Shown: positions 26,853 through 35,969 of the stretch, one piece after another
Layout of the letters: each line of letters begins with the position of its first letter
Position numbering within the stretch: the stretch's first letter is position 1
Source: Algorimicrobium algoritergicola
Lineage (GTDB): Bacteria > Bacteroidota > Bacteroidia > Flavobacteriales > Flavobacteriaceae
Direction of reading: 5' to 3'
DNA length: 64,000 nucleotides
Assembly: GCF_008086165.1 (NCBI RefSeq)
Contig: NZ_VSKL01000001.1
Location: 744,001-808,000, forward strand
Made by a program: the position numbers and the translations under genes
Notes under the pieces: model-generated
Told to the model about the DNA's origin: nothing
Seen by the model: the letters and a program-made list of their open reading frames with translations, nothing else
Databases searched by the model: none

Positions 26853-27962
26853 TTAATTTTCATTGTCTTTATAAATACCGATGGTTAATTCACCTTTGTC
26901 ATTCATGGAAGCACGGTACATGCCAGCAGTATTAAATTCCATAACCAAATTTCCAAATTTGTCCACAGCAATAATCCCGCCATCTCCACCAAGTTCTGGA
27001 ACTTTTTTCTGGATAACCTCGCGCGCAGCCTCTTGAAGCGTGAGGCCTTTGTAGTCCATTAAAGCTGAAATATCATGTGCTACCATAGCACGAATAAAAA
27101 ATTCGCCCCAACCAGTGCTGGAAACTGCACAGGTATTATTATTGGCATAGGTTCCTGCTCCAATAATTGGTGCATCGCCAATACGTCCCCAACGTTTGTT
27201 GGTCATACCACCTGTTGAGGTTCCCGCTGCTAAATTGCCATTTTTATCTAAAGCCACACAGCCCACGGTTCCAAATTTAGAATCTTTAATGGCTGTATCA
27301 TAAAAAGCGGATTTATTATCTGTTTCTTCTTTACTAGCTCTGTCCGAAGGTGCTTTCTCTTCGCGTTCCTTCACCCGTTTTAAACCATTAAATCTATTCT
27401 CCGTAAAAAAGTAACTAGAGTCCACAATAGTTATACCTTGTTCTTGGGCAAATTTCTCGGCACCTAAACCAGATAGCATTACGTGTGGTGAGTTTTCCAT
27501 AATAGCTCGTGCTAAATTTATCGGGTTTTTAACTGTTTTTGTTCCAGCTGACGCACCAGCATTTAAGGTTTTCCCATCCATAATGGACGCATCCAATTCA
27601 TTGGTTTCAGCATTGGTGAAAACAGCTCCTTTTCCTGCGTTGAATAACGGCGAATCTTCTAAAATATTAATCGTTTTTTCAACAGCATCCAAACTGCTTC
27701 CACCGTCACTTAATATTTTATGTCCTACGCGAATGGCTTCTTCTAGCTTAGCTTCGTAAGCAGCTTCATCTTCGGCAGTCATGTTTTTTTTCAAAATTGT
27801 TCCAGCACCTCCATGAATAACAATGGCAAATTCGTTTACCTGTAGTTTGGTGCTATCTATAACTTCTGGATTATTCAGATTGGAGATGGCTTCAAGCTCC
27901 TCCTTACTTTTGCAGTTGAAAAATAAAATTAAAAGGATTAAAACATATAAGGGGTTTTTCAT
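26853..27962 (-). CDS. Isoaspartyl peptidase/L-asparaginase lipoprotein (Ntn hydrolase)
   Basis: The protein is a plant-type asparaginase. Its autoproteolytic nucleophile Thr lies in FGTVGCVALD at about residue 231, preceded by a variable linker. FAIVIHGGAGTI is at the N terminus and GNLAAGTSTGGMTNKRWGRIGD in the beta subunit. A lipoprotein signal (LILFFNCKSKEE) places it in the envelope, where it may degrade isoaspartyl peptides or asparagine. At 369 aa it is full length. It diverges from the aldehyde dehydrogenase gene. Confidence 0.92.
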   Translation of the reverse strand: MKNPLYVLILLILFFNCKSKEELEAISNLNNPEVIDSTKLQVNEFAIVIHGGAGTILKKNMTAEDEAAYEAKLEEAIRVGHKILSDGGSSLDAVEKTINILEDSPLFNAGKGAVFTNAETNELDASIMDGKTLNAGASAGTKTVKNPINLARAIMENSPHVMLSGLGAEKFAQEQGITIVDSSYFFTENRFNGLKRVKEREEKAPSDRASKEETDNKSAFYDTAIKDSKFGTVGCVALDKNGNLAAGTSTGGMTNKRWGRIGDAPIIGAGTYANNNTCAVSSTGWGEFFIRAMVAHDISALMDYKGLTLQEAAREVIQKKVPELGGDGGIIAVDKFGNLVMEFNTAGMYRASMNDKGELTIGIYKDNEN

Positions 27963-28039
27963 AGGTAATGACTTTTAAATGAGAACTGAAAGTTAACAAT
28001 TTTTAAAACGTTTCACTTTAGTAAGGCGACATTTATTAG

Positions 28040-28047
28040 TATATTTG
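28040..28047 (+). promoter_or_regulatory. Promoter -7 element for the aldehyde dehydrogenase gene
   Basis: TATATTTG is a perfect TAnnTTTG element 37 bases before the chosen ATG at 28084. It lies inside the longer open frame that begins at 28045, which argues that translation does not start there. Confidence 0.65.
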
Positions 28048-28083
28048 CGAATAGTAAGAATAATAATTAAAAAAAATAGATTT

Positions 28084-29637
28084 ATGCAAGAAGTTGCAAC
28101 AGATTTCGGAATTGAAAAAGCCCTAAAAGCATTAGGTGTTAAAGATATAAACGAAGGAACATCAACAGGTTCCAATAATTTTTCAAGTGGTGATGTTATT
28201 GAGAGTATTTCGCCAGTAAATGGAAAATTAATTGCCAAAGTTAAGACAACTACTAAAGCAGATTATGAAAAAGTGATGGATGCTGCAACAGCTGCTTTTC
28301 CAGTTTGGAGAGCTATGCCAGCACCTCAACGTGGTGAAATAGTGCGTCAATTTGGAAATAAATTACGTGAGTTAAAAGAACCTCTAGGACGATTAGTATC
28401 TTTTGAAATGGGTAAATCCCTTCAAGAAGGTTACGGAGAAGTTCAAGAAATGATTGATATCTGCGATTTTGCAGTTGGATTATCTAGACAATTAAACGGA
28501 CAAACAATTCCATCGGAACGTCCAGGTCATGTTATGCGTGAGCAATGGCACTCTTTAGGTGTTGTTGGTATTATTTCAGCATTTAACTTTCCAGTGGCAG
28601 TTTGGGCTTGGAACACAGCTTTAGCTTGGGTTTGTGGTGATGTTTGTATATGGAAAGCTTCAGAAAAAACACCATTATGTTCTATAGCTTGTCAGAATAT
28701 TATTACTGAAATTTTAAAAGATAATAATTTACCAGAAGGTATTTCAAGTATTATAAATGGTGATTATAAGGTTGGTGAAATGATGACAACTGATACGCGT
28801 ATTCCTTTAATTTCTGCTACAGGTTCTACACGAATGGGTAGAATTGTTGGTGTAACCGTTGCAGAACGTTTTGGAAAATCTTTATTAGAATTAGGTGGAA
28901 ATAACGCGATTATTATTACACCAACAGCTGATTTAAAAGTAGTCGTTCCAGGTGCTGTATTTGGTGCAGTAGGAACAGCTGGACAGCGTTGTACATCTAC
29001 GCGTCGTTTAATTATTCATGAATCGGTTTATGATAAAGTAAGAGACGCAATTGTTGGCGCTTACGGACAATTAACTATTGGAAATCCATTGGATGAAAAA
29101 AATCATATTGGACCATTAATTGATGAAGATGCTGTAAACGCATACTTGTCTGCTATTGAAAGAGCCAAAGCAGAAGGCGGAACCGTTTTAGTTGAAGGTG
29201 GTGTCGTAGAAGGTGAAGGTTACGAAAGTGGCTGTTACGTAAAACCAGCTATTATTGAAGCCGAAAATCATTATGAAATTGTACAGCACGAAACATTTGC
29301 ACCAGTTTTATATATAATGAAATATTCAGGTGAGGTTGAAAATGCAATTGACAAACAAAATGGTGTTGCACAAGGATTATCTTCAGCTATTATGACCAAT
29401 GAATTGAAAGAAGCCGAAAAATTCTTATCATTCGCAGGTTCAGATTGTGGTATTGCCAATGTAAATATTGGAACTTCAGGTGCTGAAATTGGTGGTGCTT
29501 TTGGTGGTGAAAAAGAAACAGGTGGTGGACGTGAATCTGGGTCTGATGCTTGGAAAGTATATATGCGTCGTCAAACAAATACCGTAAACTATTCTGATGA
29601 GTTACCATTAGCTCAAGGAATTAAGTTCGATTTATAA
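28084..29637 (+). CDS. Aldehyde dehydrogenase, ALDH7 type (aminoadipate-semialdehyde dehydrogenase-like)
   Basis: The 517-residue enzyme oxidises an aldehyde to an acid with NAD(P). Family marks are SAFNFPVAVWAWNTALAW, the catalytic Glu in LLELGGNNAI and the catalytic Cys in GQRCTSTRRL. Overall similarity is to the ALDH7 group (alpha-aminoadipic semialdehyde / piperideine-6-carboxylate dehydrogenase, amaB), so lysine catabolism is the best guess. The ATG at 28084 (MQEVATDFG) is preferred because the promoter lies between it and the upstream ATG. Two hairpin terminators follow. Confidence 0.9.
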   Translation: MQEVATDFGIEKALKALGVKDINEGTSTGSNNFSSGDVIESISPVNGKLIAKVKTTTKADYEKVMDAATAAFPVWRAMPAPQRGEIVRQFGNKLRELKEPLGRLVSFEMGKSLQEGYGEVQEMIDICDFAVGLSRQLNGQTIPSERPGHVMREQWHSLGVVGIISAFNFPVAVWAWNTALAWVCGDVCIWKASEKTPLCSIACQNIITEILKDNNLPEGISSIINGDYKVGEMMTTDTRIPLISATGSTRMGRIVGVTVAERFGKSLLELGGNNAIIITPTADLKVVVPGAVFGAVGTAGQRCTSTRRLIIHESVYDKVRDAIVGAYGQLTIGNPLDEKNHIGPLIDEDAVNAYLSAIERAKAEGGTVLVEGGVVEGEGYESGCYVKPAIIEAENHYEIVQHETFAPVLYIMKYSGEVENAIDKQNGVAQGLSSAIMTNELKEAEKFLSFAGSDCGIANVNIGTSGAEIGGAFGGEKETGGGRESGSDAWKVYMRRQTNTVNYSDELPLAQGIKFDL

Positions 29638-29660
29638 TCGACTCAAAATATAGTAACTTA

Positions 29661-29706
29661 AAAAGTCGTTTTTATTCCTGTCTTGGAATTTAAGCGACTT
29701 TTTTTA
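29661..29706 (+). terminator. Terminator after aldehyde dehydrogenase
   Basis: AAAAGTCG (29661-29668) pairs with CGACTTTT (29695-29702) and is followed by a T run. An inner hairpin ATTCC/GGAAT can form within the loop. Confidence 0.75.
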
Positions 29707-29766
29707 GTGCATACATATTGGATTATCAGTAATTAAATAAATTGTAATTATACCTAGCACATGATT

Positions 29767-29797
29767 AAATCCGTTGTTATTACACAACGGATTTTTC
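29767..29797. terminator. Second strong hairpin terminator
   Basis: AAATCCGTTGT (29767-29777) and ACAACGGATTT (29784-29794) form a perfect 11-bp stem with a 6-base loop and a short T run. With the hairpin at 29661 it insulates the following DUF1800 gene. Confidence 0.8.
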
Positions 29798-29916
29798 GTT
29801 TTCAGAAAATAACGGGTTTGTTAATAGTTTGATAAAGTAACGTGATTTTGAAAATTTTGGCGTCTTTTTTGTGTTTGAAGTCGTATATTTTAAATAGAAA
29901 TGATTCCTAATGGGTA

Positions 29917-31293
29917 ATGATGACAGATAAACATATTCAACATTTATATTGGCGTGCAGGTTTTGGAATTGGTCCAAAGCAATTAAAGCGTCTTTCTAGT
30001 AAAAATCGCCAGGAAATAGTTGATGGCTTATTTTATGATGTTAAAAACACGTCACCTTTAACCATAGAAACAACTCAATTTGATAATTTAACGAGAGAAA
30101 AATACAATAAGGATGAAAAAACGAAACGCTATTATGGAAAGCAATCACGTTTAAAAACTAAAGAATTCAATATCGCTTGGATTGATAGAATGACGTCTGA
30201 TTCTAATGTGCTTCATGAGAAAATGACACTTTTTTGGGTTAATCATTTTGTATGTCAAGATACGAATATATTGCATGTTCAAAAGTATCATAATACGATA
30301 CGTGAACATGCATTAGGGAATTTTACAGATTTTGTAAAAGCCATTTCCCGAGAAGCTTCCATGATTAAGTATTTGGATTTAAATCAAAACAGAAAAGAAA
30401 AACCAAATGAGAATTTTTCTAGAGAACTCATGGAGTTATTTACATTAGGTGTTGGAAATTATACGGAACAGGATGTTCAGGAAGCAGCTAAAGCATTTAC
30501 CGGTTACAACCATAAATTTCAGGGTGATTTCCAATTTAATGACAAACATCATAATGAGGATTTCAAATTCATTTTTGATAAATCTGGTCGTTATGATGGC
30601 GATGTGGTTATCGATATGATTTTAGAAAAAAAGCAATGTGCGCAGTTTATATGTGAAAAACTATATCGTTATTTTATAAGTGACACACTTAATACAAATC
30701 ATATAGAAGAAATGATAGCTGTTTTTTATCCAAGCTATGATATAGAAACGGTTGTTCATTTTATGTTTATATCAGATTGGTTTTATGATGATATTCATAT
30801 TGGGACAAAAATAAAATCACCAACTCAATTAATAATTGGTATAAAAAAAACAATACCATTTACGTTTGAAAATCCACAACACGCCATAACAATTCAACGC
30901 ATGTTAGGACAGGTTTTATTGTATCCGCCTAATGTTGCTGGTTGGGAAGGCGGACAAGCTTGGATTAATAGTAACACTATTTTAATGCGCTTAAAATTGG
31001 CATCTTTATTATTGAATAATGGTGTTATTTCCGTTCAGGAACAAGGTGGTTTTTCAGATGCTTTTGAAGGTTATTATCGTCGGTTATCGAAAAATAAGAT
31101 AACAAATACAAAAGTTGATTGGAAGGTTTTTAATAACAGCTTTAACAACGTTGCATTTGAAGAAATGAAGTCCATAATACTAGTGCCTTTTTTAGGGAAG
31201 GGAACCCTTGCTTATTTCAAAAAATTACAAAAAACATCAACTAAAGATCAATGCATTCAATTAATGTCTTTACCTGAATATCAAATGTGCTAA
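29917..31293 (+). CDS. DUF1800 family protein
   Basis: The 458-residue protein starts HIQHLYWRAGFGIGPKQL and has the family core NFSRELMELFTLGVGNYTEQDVQEAAKAFTGY and PPNVAGWEGGQAW. DUF1800 proteins are nearly always encoded next to a DUF1501 protein, as here (the next gene, overlapping by several bases in the longer frame). Both are probably exported and their biochemical role is unknown. No clear signal peptide is visible at the N terminus of this protein. Confidence 0.88.
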   Translation: MMTDKHIQHLYWRAGFGIGPKQLKRLSSKNRQEIVDGLFYDVKNTSPLTIETTQFDNLTREKYNKDEKTKRYYGKQSRLKTKEFNIAWIDRMTSDSNVLHEKMTLFWVNHFVCQDTNILHVQKYHNTIREHALGNFTDFVKAISREASMIKYLDLNQNRKEKPNENFSRELMELFTLGVGNYTEQDVQEAAKAFTGYNHKFQGDFQFNDKHHNEDFKFIFDKSGRYDGDVVIDMILEKKQCAQFICEKLYRYFISDTLNTNHIEEMIAVFYPSYDIETVVHFMFISDWFYDDIHIGTKIKSPTQLIIGIKKTIPFTFENPQHAITIQRMLGQVLLYPPNVAGWEGGQAWINSNTILMRLKLASLLLNNGVISVQEQGGFSDAFEGYYRRLSKNKITNTKVDWKVFNNSFNNVAFEEMKSIILVPFLGKGTLAYFKKLQKTSTKDQCIQLMSLPEYQMC

Positions 31294-31304
31294 AATATGC
31301 CAAT

Positions 31305-32495
31305 ATGGACAGACGTCATTTTTTAAAAAATACAACATTAGCGAGTAGCTTATTCTTTGTGCCCAGTTTTATTAGGGCTTTTGAGGATACGCTGTCTAGT
31401 AATTTAGGGTATAAACGTTTGGTAATTATTCAACTTTCTGGTGGCAACGATGGTCTAAATACAGTGGTGCCTTTTAATAATGATGTGTATTATAGGTCTC
31501 GTCCAAAATTGGCATTAAAACGTCCCGATTTGATTTCTATAACGGATGATTTAGGGTTTCATGGTGCTTTAAAACCTTTAAAGCGTTTGTATGATCAAGG
31601 TCATTTATCCATAATTAATAATGTTGGTTACCCAAACCCAAACAGATCCCATTTTAGAGCTACAGATATTTGGCAAACCGCTAGTCCATCCAATAAGTAT
31701 TATAAAAATGGTTGGATAGGTCGGTTTTTAGATCAGCATGGAAATGAGCCTTATAATGCTATTGAATTAAATGAAAGTTTGTCCCTGGCCTTACAAGGAA
31801 AAAAATTAAGTGGAATGGCTTTTAGAAATCCGCATACATTTTATCAACTATCTCAAGATCCATTTATTAAACAAGTCACGAAACAAAATGAAGATACGCA
31901 TTTAAGCGAGCATAATTTGGGGTATTTGTATAAAACCATGATAGCAGCAGAGTCATCGGCTAAATATATCCATGAGAAAAATACCATTAAAAATAGTACT
32001 ATAGATTATCCGAAAAACGGTTTTGCTCACCAATTGAAAACGACGGCATCCTTTATTAATTCACGATTAAAAACAAAAGTTTTTTATGCGTCGCTAGATG
32101 GATTTGATACACATGTAAACCAAGCAAATACGCATAGTAAATTATTGGAAACGTATGCCGAAAGTGTGGAAGCTTTTGTCAAAGATTTGAAAAAACACGA
32201 CACCTTTAATGATACCTTAATTTTAACTTTTTCGGAGTTTGGAAGACGTGTTAAGCAAAATGCTGGTAATGGAACTGATCATGGTACTGCGAATAATGTG
32301 TTTATTATAGGGAATAAATTGAAAAAACCTGGCGTTTATAATCCGTTGGCTAGTTTGTCGGATTTAGATGATCAAGGTGATGTGAAATTTGAAATCGACT
32401 TCAGAGCTATTTACGCAACAATTTTAAATAAATGGCTGGATGTTGATGCTGTTCCTATTTTAAATCAACAGTTCAATCAATTAGATTTTATATAA
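31305..32495 (+). CDS. DUF1501 family protein with Tat-like signal
   Basis: The protein of about 396 residues begins MDRRHFLKNTTLASSLFFVPSF, a twin-arginine-type signal. The alkaline-phosphatase-like DUF1501 core includes QLSGGNDGLNTVVPF, HFRATDIWQTASP and LSEFGRRVKQNAGNGTDHG. I chose the ATG at 31305 so that the Arg pair sits at the N terminus; an in-frame ATG at 31287 overlaps the DUF1800 end. It is paired with DUF1800 and followed by a strong terminator. In the family it is annotated as a sulfatase-like exported protein without proven substrate. Confidence 0.88.
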   Translation: MDRRHFLKNTTLASSLFFVPSFIRAFEDTLSSNLGYKRLVIIQLSGGNDGLNTVVPFNNDVYYRSRPKLALKRPDLISITDDLGFHGALKPLKRLYDQGHLSIINNVGYPNPNRSHFRATDIWQTASPSNKYYKNGWIGRFLDQHGNEPYNAIELNESLSLALQGKKLSGMAFRNPHTFYQLSQDPFIKQVTKQNEDTHLSEHNLGYLYKTMIAAESSAKYIHEKNTIKNSTIDYPKNGFAHQLKTTASFINSRLKTKVFYASLDGFDTHVNQANTHSKLLETYAESVEAFVKDLKKHDTFNDTLILTFSEFGRRVKQNAGNGTDHGTANNVFIIGNKLKKPGVYNPLASLSDLDDQGDVKFEIDFRAIYATILNKWLDVDAVPILNQQFNQLDFI

Positions 32496-32531
32496 AAAGG
32501 CCTAATAATAATTAAATTTTAGGCCTTTTTT
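32494..32531. terminator. Rho-independent terminator after DUF1501
   Basis: AAAAAGGCCTAA (32494-32505) and TTAGGCCTTTTT (32519-32530) form a near-perfect stem with A and T tracts on both sides. It can stop the DUF1501 transcript and the facing lipoprotein transcript. Confidence 0.85.
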
Positions 32532-32549
32532 GCTTTACTAAATTAACGC

Positions 32550-32999
32550 TTATGATCGTGTAAAGATTAAATGTCTTATACCAAATCCAATTTGTTCTAG
32601 GATGAGCTCTGTTGAAGTTAAAGATATAATGGTAGAAGTTTCAGTACCAGAATCAGTGATAATTTTAACACCATTTTTGCCATCAACTTGAAGAAGTTCA
32701 TAAGTGCCATTAAGTACACCATCTGAAATACAATTGTCATCATCACCTTCATTGAAAAATTCAACTTGAGCTTCGCCATTTAAAGAAAATTGATAGTAGG
32801 TTCTTTTGATGCATGTAGTAAGTGGAATTTGCACACCTGTTTCAGGATCCTCTACTGTTACTATATTCCATCTGTGTGATATTTTTTCATGAATTGTAAG
32901 TTCTGGTGGAATGGCTACAGCATCATTGTCATCATCTTTACTGCAGTTGAATACAGTTAAAAAACTGATAGTTAAAATTATAATTTTTAAATGTTTCAT
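32550..32999 (-). CDS. Lipocalin-like lipoprotein
   Basis: The 149-residue protein has a lipoprotein signal with Cys at about residue 19 (VFNCSKDDDND). A small beta-rich domain follows, with the lipocalin-like opening HEKISHRWNIVTVEDP and strands such as TYYQFSLNGEAQVEF and LNGTYELLQV. The acidic tail right after the Cys resembles the surface-export signal of Bacteroidota lipoproteins. It lies 25 bp downstream of another lipoprotein gene on the same strand. The ligand, if any, is unknown. Confidence 0.72.
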   Translation of the reverse strand: MKHLKIIILTISFLTVFNCSKDDDNDAVAIPPELTIHEKISHRWNIVTVEDPETGVQIPLTTCIKRTYYQFSLNGEAQVEFFNEGDDDNCISDGVLNGTYELLQVDGKNGVKIITDSGTETSTIISLTSTELILEQIGFGIRHLIFTRS

Positions 33000-33024
33000 A
33001 ATTTATTTATTAGTTGAACACTTT

Positions 33025-33969
33025 CTAATTTCCCCATTGTTTCTGTGAGGTATATAATCCTTGATAGAGATAAATTATTCCAGTAGTAACATTTCCAGAA
33101 GGGAAAGAGGTGGAATCATCATTTGCTCCATAAGATGTTTTATCAGGTGAAGAAGCAATGTATCCAACTTCACCAGGCGTGAACATGGCAATATAAGCCT
33201 CATTTGTTACAGCAACTGCATCATTATTTTTAAGTACAAAATAATTATCACCCATATCGTGTTCCGGTAATGGTCTGCCCCAACCTATAAATCCAAAAAG
33301 TGGATCTGTACCTGAAATTTTTACACGCGCACCGACTACATTGTTGGAGTTTGAATGGTACTTAAATGCAAAAAAGTAATTGCCTTGAGGGTAATTTGGA
33401 CTACCTTCAACATTAGTTACAGTAACATTGTCAATAAACGTAACACCTGTTGTTTGGTAATCACTATCTGTAGTTCCTAAAGTAGAAATTTGATTTAAGC
33501 GCTCTGCAAAAAGTTCATATTCAGCTTCAGTAATAAGTATCCAATCATTTTCATCTGCTGCCATATAATCAGTTTTAGAAGTACTTAAAAAGTGAACAAT
33601 ATCATCAATATTATTTAGGTTAATGGTGACATTGGTAATAGCATTTGTTGATAAATCTGTTACAACAGCTGTAATGATAGGATTGGTTTCGAAATCAAAA
33701 ACAAGTGCGTTATTTACAATTAAATTTCCGGTGGCTGAATCAATTCGCAGAGCACCATTGATAGATTGTGATGTAATACTGTAATTACTAGCTGATGAGC
33801 TAGCTGTTGGAATTGTTCCAATTAATAAACCATCAATAGGGTTTTCATTAATGGTCCTATCAAAACTACTCGCAGGAGGCGTTGATGGTATGTTAACATC
33901 ATCATCACTACTGCAATTGAAAAAACTTACTAGGATAAGTACTAATGACAGGTTTTTTAAAATATTCAT
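33025..33969 (-). CDS. Cadherin-like domain lipoprotein
   Basis: The 314-residue protein carries a lipoprotein signal (FFNCSSDDDV). A cadherin-like repeat follows at residues ~35-120, recognised from RTINENPIDGLLIGTI, ALRIDSATGNLIVNNALVFDFE and TNVTINLNNIDD. The C-terminal ~190 residues are of unknown type and rich in aromatic and Asn residues. The S-D-D-D after the Cys suggests export to the cell surface. It is probably co-transcribed with the downstream lipocalin-like gene. The role may be adhesion or ligand binding, by inference. Confidence 0.7.
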   Translation of the reverse strand: MNILKNLSLVLILVSFFNCSSDDDVNIPSTPPASSFDRTINENPIDGLLIGTIPTASSSASNYSITSQSINGALRIDSATGNLIVNNALVFDFETNPIITAVVTDLSTNAITNVTINLNNIDDIVHFLSTSKTDYMAADENDWILITEAEYELFAERLNQISTLGTTDSDYQTTGVTFIDNVTVTNVEGSPNYPQGNYFFAFKYHSNSNNVVGARVKISGTDPLFGFIGWGRPLPEHDMGDNYFVLKNNDAVAVTNEAYIAMFTPGEVGYIASSPDKTSYGANDDSTSFPSGNVTTGIIYLYQGLYTSQKQWGN

Positions 33970-34371
33970 ATTGTCTGTTTTTATTGTTTAGTATTTAATA
34001 ATGGAAATAGGTAATAGGTTAACAATATAACTTTTTTTTTCAAAAAAACACCTAATAAGTTGATTATGAGTTATGTGTGTAAGAATTATCTTATCCAATA
34101 AGTTGATTTAAACTAGAAAACAGGAAATTTTGAAATATAGAAAAGGAAATTAGGGGTAATTATTCAAAACTGAAGAAGATGAGATAGCTTTTAGATTGTC
34201 TATTAAAAAACGAAAAGCCTAATCAAAAGTAAAATAACTTCTGGTAAGACTTTTGTATGTTAGTTGATTAATAGCACAACAAATTTAAGCAAATTCTGAC
34301 TTCAATAATTTATAAATACATAACTGGTGGTAAATAATTTATCCTTGGTATGTATTTATGTATAGTCAACA
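33970..34371. other. 402-bp intergenic region without a gene
   Basis: No open frame of interest is visible. It contains direct repeats AATAAGTTGATT at 34054 and 34098, and an inverted repeat ATAAATACATA (34312-34322) / TATGTATTTAT (34349-34359) near the end of the AlbA_2 gene. A minus-strand TAAATTTG (34280-34287) could be a promoter, but it lies over 300 bases from the lipoprotein start. Confidence 0.5.
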
Positions 34372-35502
34372 TTAATCATATTGTACTTTTCTTAAAACGC
34401 GCATAGTTTGTTTATAGAGTAAATATATTTCAGGATAATTTTTCAATAGTAATTTTGCCTCTATGAGTTTGTTTATAGCGTCTTCAAAGTCATTTAAATA
34501 GCAAATTAAATACCTGGCTGGTAAATTTTTTAAATCGATGAGTTCATTTTCCGATAATACTTGATCACTGTTTACTTTTTCTAAAAGCGCATTATTGGCA
34601 TTATAAATATGGTGCAATACTTTTTTATCGTATTGTGGTGGTTCAAAAACAAGCGTACTATTAATACTGTATTTCCCATGTTCCGAAAAATGAATACTGG
34701 TTTCTTCCAATGGATAATACCGAAAGGCTTTTTGCATTCCTAAATTAATGTATTCTATAATTTTAAAGGAATCTTCAGTAAAGGATATGGAAACTTCATC
34801 TAAAGCGGAATAAAATAATCGCACTTGTTCATTAATAAGTTCAATATCTACTCGCGAATAAAAGGTTTCATTTTTAACTATTTTTTTCTGCCCAGCCCAA
34901 CAAACAACAAAATACTCTTTAAAAACTTTGTATTGTGGGCCATAATCTTTTCGAGATTTCATAAAATCGAAAACCCCATCCAAAGTATGCTCCATGTTGT
35001 TTTGAGAATGCGCTTCTATAGCTTGAACAAGTTCCGAATTGCTATCGGTAATTTCAATATCATAAACCTTGGGCATGCTTATGCTGCCATCTCTAAAAAA
35101 AACCGCGCCACCATAATATTTCCAGATGTTTTTTCGGAGTGAAGTTATCTTGCCAGTTCCCCTAATGGTTACAAGTCCTACAACCTTGTCTTCTGGCAAA
35201 TGCGGAAATGAAATATTCTCATATTGAACTATTGGCGGATTGGTTAAATACGCATTGATGAGGTTTTGTATTTTGCTGTCATCAAAAAAATCGACACCTA
35301 TAATCTGACTGTCTTCATCTTCAACACCAATTACAATATAGGAGTTGTTTTTAGGGTTGCTATTGGAAAGTGCGCAAATATGTTTTAGAAATTTAGCTTT
35401 TCCTTCTTTGAGACTAATATCTATTTGACGCTTTTTATCATAGAAACTGTTCTCATCATTATGAGCTAGTAAGTTTTTTATGAGTAGGCGTTTGTTAATC
35501 AT
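34372..35502 (-). CDS. AlbA_2 (Schlafen-like) domain protein
   Basis: The 376-residue protein has an N-terminal AlbA_2/Schlafen-type domain (KEGKAKFLKHICALSNSNP, then SYIVIGVEDEDSQIIGVD), usually linked to nucleic acid binding or putative transcription control. The middle and C-terminal parts are not recognised; the final ~80 residues look helical. It lies upstream of nothing obviously related on the minus strand and 41 bp after the four-helix-bundle gene. Members of this family are often accessory or mobile. Function is unknown. Confidence 0.75.
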   Translation of the reverse strand: MINKRLLIKNLLAHNDENSFYDKKRQIDISLKEGKAKFLKHICALSNSNPKNNSYIVIGVEDEDSQIIGVDFFDDSKIQNLINAYLTNPPIVQYENISFPHLPEDKVVGLVTIRGTGKITSLRKNIWKYYGGAVFFRDGSISMPKVYDIEITDSNSELVQAIEAHSQNNMEHTLDGVFDFMKSRKDYGPQYKVFKEYFVVCWAGQKKIVKNETFYSRVDIELINEQVRLFYSALDEVSISFTEDSFKIIEYINLGMQKAFRYYPLEETSIHFSEHGKYSINSTLVFEPPQYDKKVLHHIYNANNALLEKVNSDQVLSENELIDLKNLPARYLICYLNDFEDAINKLIEAKLLLKNYPEIYLLYKQTMRVLRKVQYD

Positions 35503-35543
35503 ACTGATTATTAACTATTTTTATTGATATTATTTATTAAAAC

Positions 35544-35933
35544 CTACTCGAACTTACTTCCTTTCCTTCCAGAATTTTTTAAATAATTCATAAATTTTGA
35601 AAGTTGTTCTATCAAGTTATCGGCTTTCTTATTTAAATTTAGATAGGTTTCCTCGCTGATGTGTTTTCTTTTATAGATTCTTAATAATTGTGATTTACTT
35701 TCTGAACAGGAACCTCTAGAATAAGATAAAAACATGATAAATTCTTTATTACCTCCTCTTCCAAACCCTTCCGCTATATTATCCATCACGGAACCAGAAG
35801 AGCCGTTAATTTGTTCTCTTAATTTATAATCTTTATTAAGTGAGGTGTTGATGATTATGTTCCAAATTTCATCACAAAACAAAGTAGCTTCCTTAAATAC
35901 CTCTAAATTTTCAAAAGAATTATAGTGTGCCAT
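35544..35933 (-). CDS. Four helix bundle protein (S23-like, TIGR02436)
   Basis: The 129-residue protein matches the S23/four-helix-bundle family: FENLEVFKEATLFCDEIW at the start, LREQINGSSGSVMDNIAEGFGRGGNKEFI in the middle, and a final helix LIEQLSKFMNYL. Family members were first seen encoded in intervening sequences of 23S rRNA genes, but stand-alone copies are common in Bacteroidota. No rRNA lies in this window. The function is unknown. It precedes the AlbA_2 gene on the same strand. Confidence 0.85.
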   Translation of the reverse strand: MAHYNSFENLEVFKEATLFCDEIWNIIINTSLNKDYKLREQINGSSGSVMDNIAEGFGRGGNKEFIMFLSYSRGSCSESKSQLLRIYKRKHISEETYLNLNKKADNLIEQLSKFMNYLKNSGRKGSKFE

Positions 35934-35969
35934 AATTATTTTAGATTTTAATCAATAAAAAATATAAAA

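Noticed and set aside
26760-26860. 12-bp direct repeat ACGATTAATTTT flanking the spacer between alpha-2-macroglobulin and asparaginase genes
   Set aside because: AT-rich 12-mers recur by chance in this DNA and one copy overlaps a stop codon; no other mobile feature is present.
28045-28083. Upstream start for the aldehyde dehydrogenase gene
   Set aside because: The promoter element TATATTTG overlaps it and the added residues are unlike the family.
34054-34110. Direct repeat AATAAGTTGATT in the 34 kb gap
   Set aside because: Short and AT-rich, with no gene or element attached; noted only as content of the gap.
35544-35933. Possible rRNA intervening sequence because of the S23-like gene
   Set aside because: No rRNA sequence surrounds it; stand-alone copies are common in Bacteroidota.
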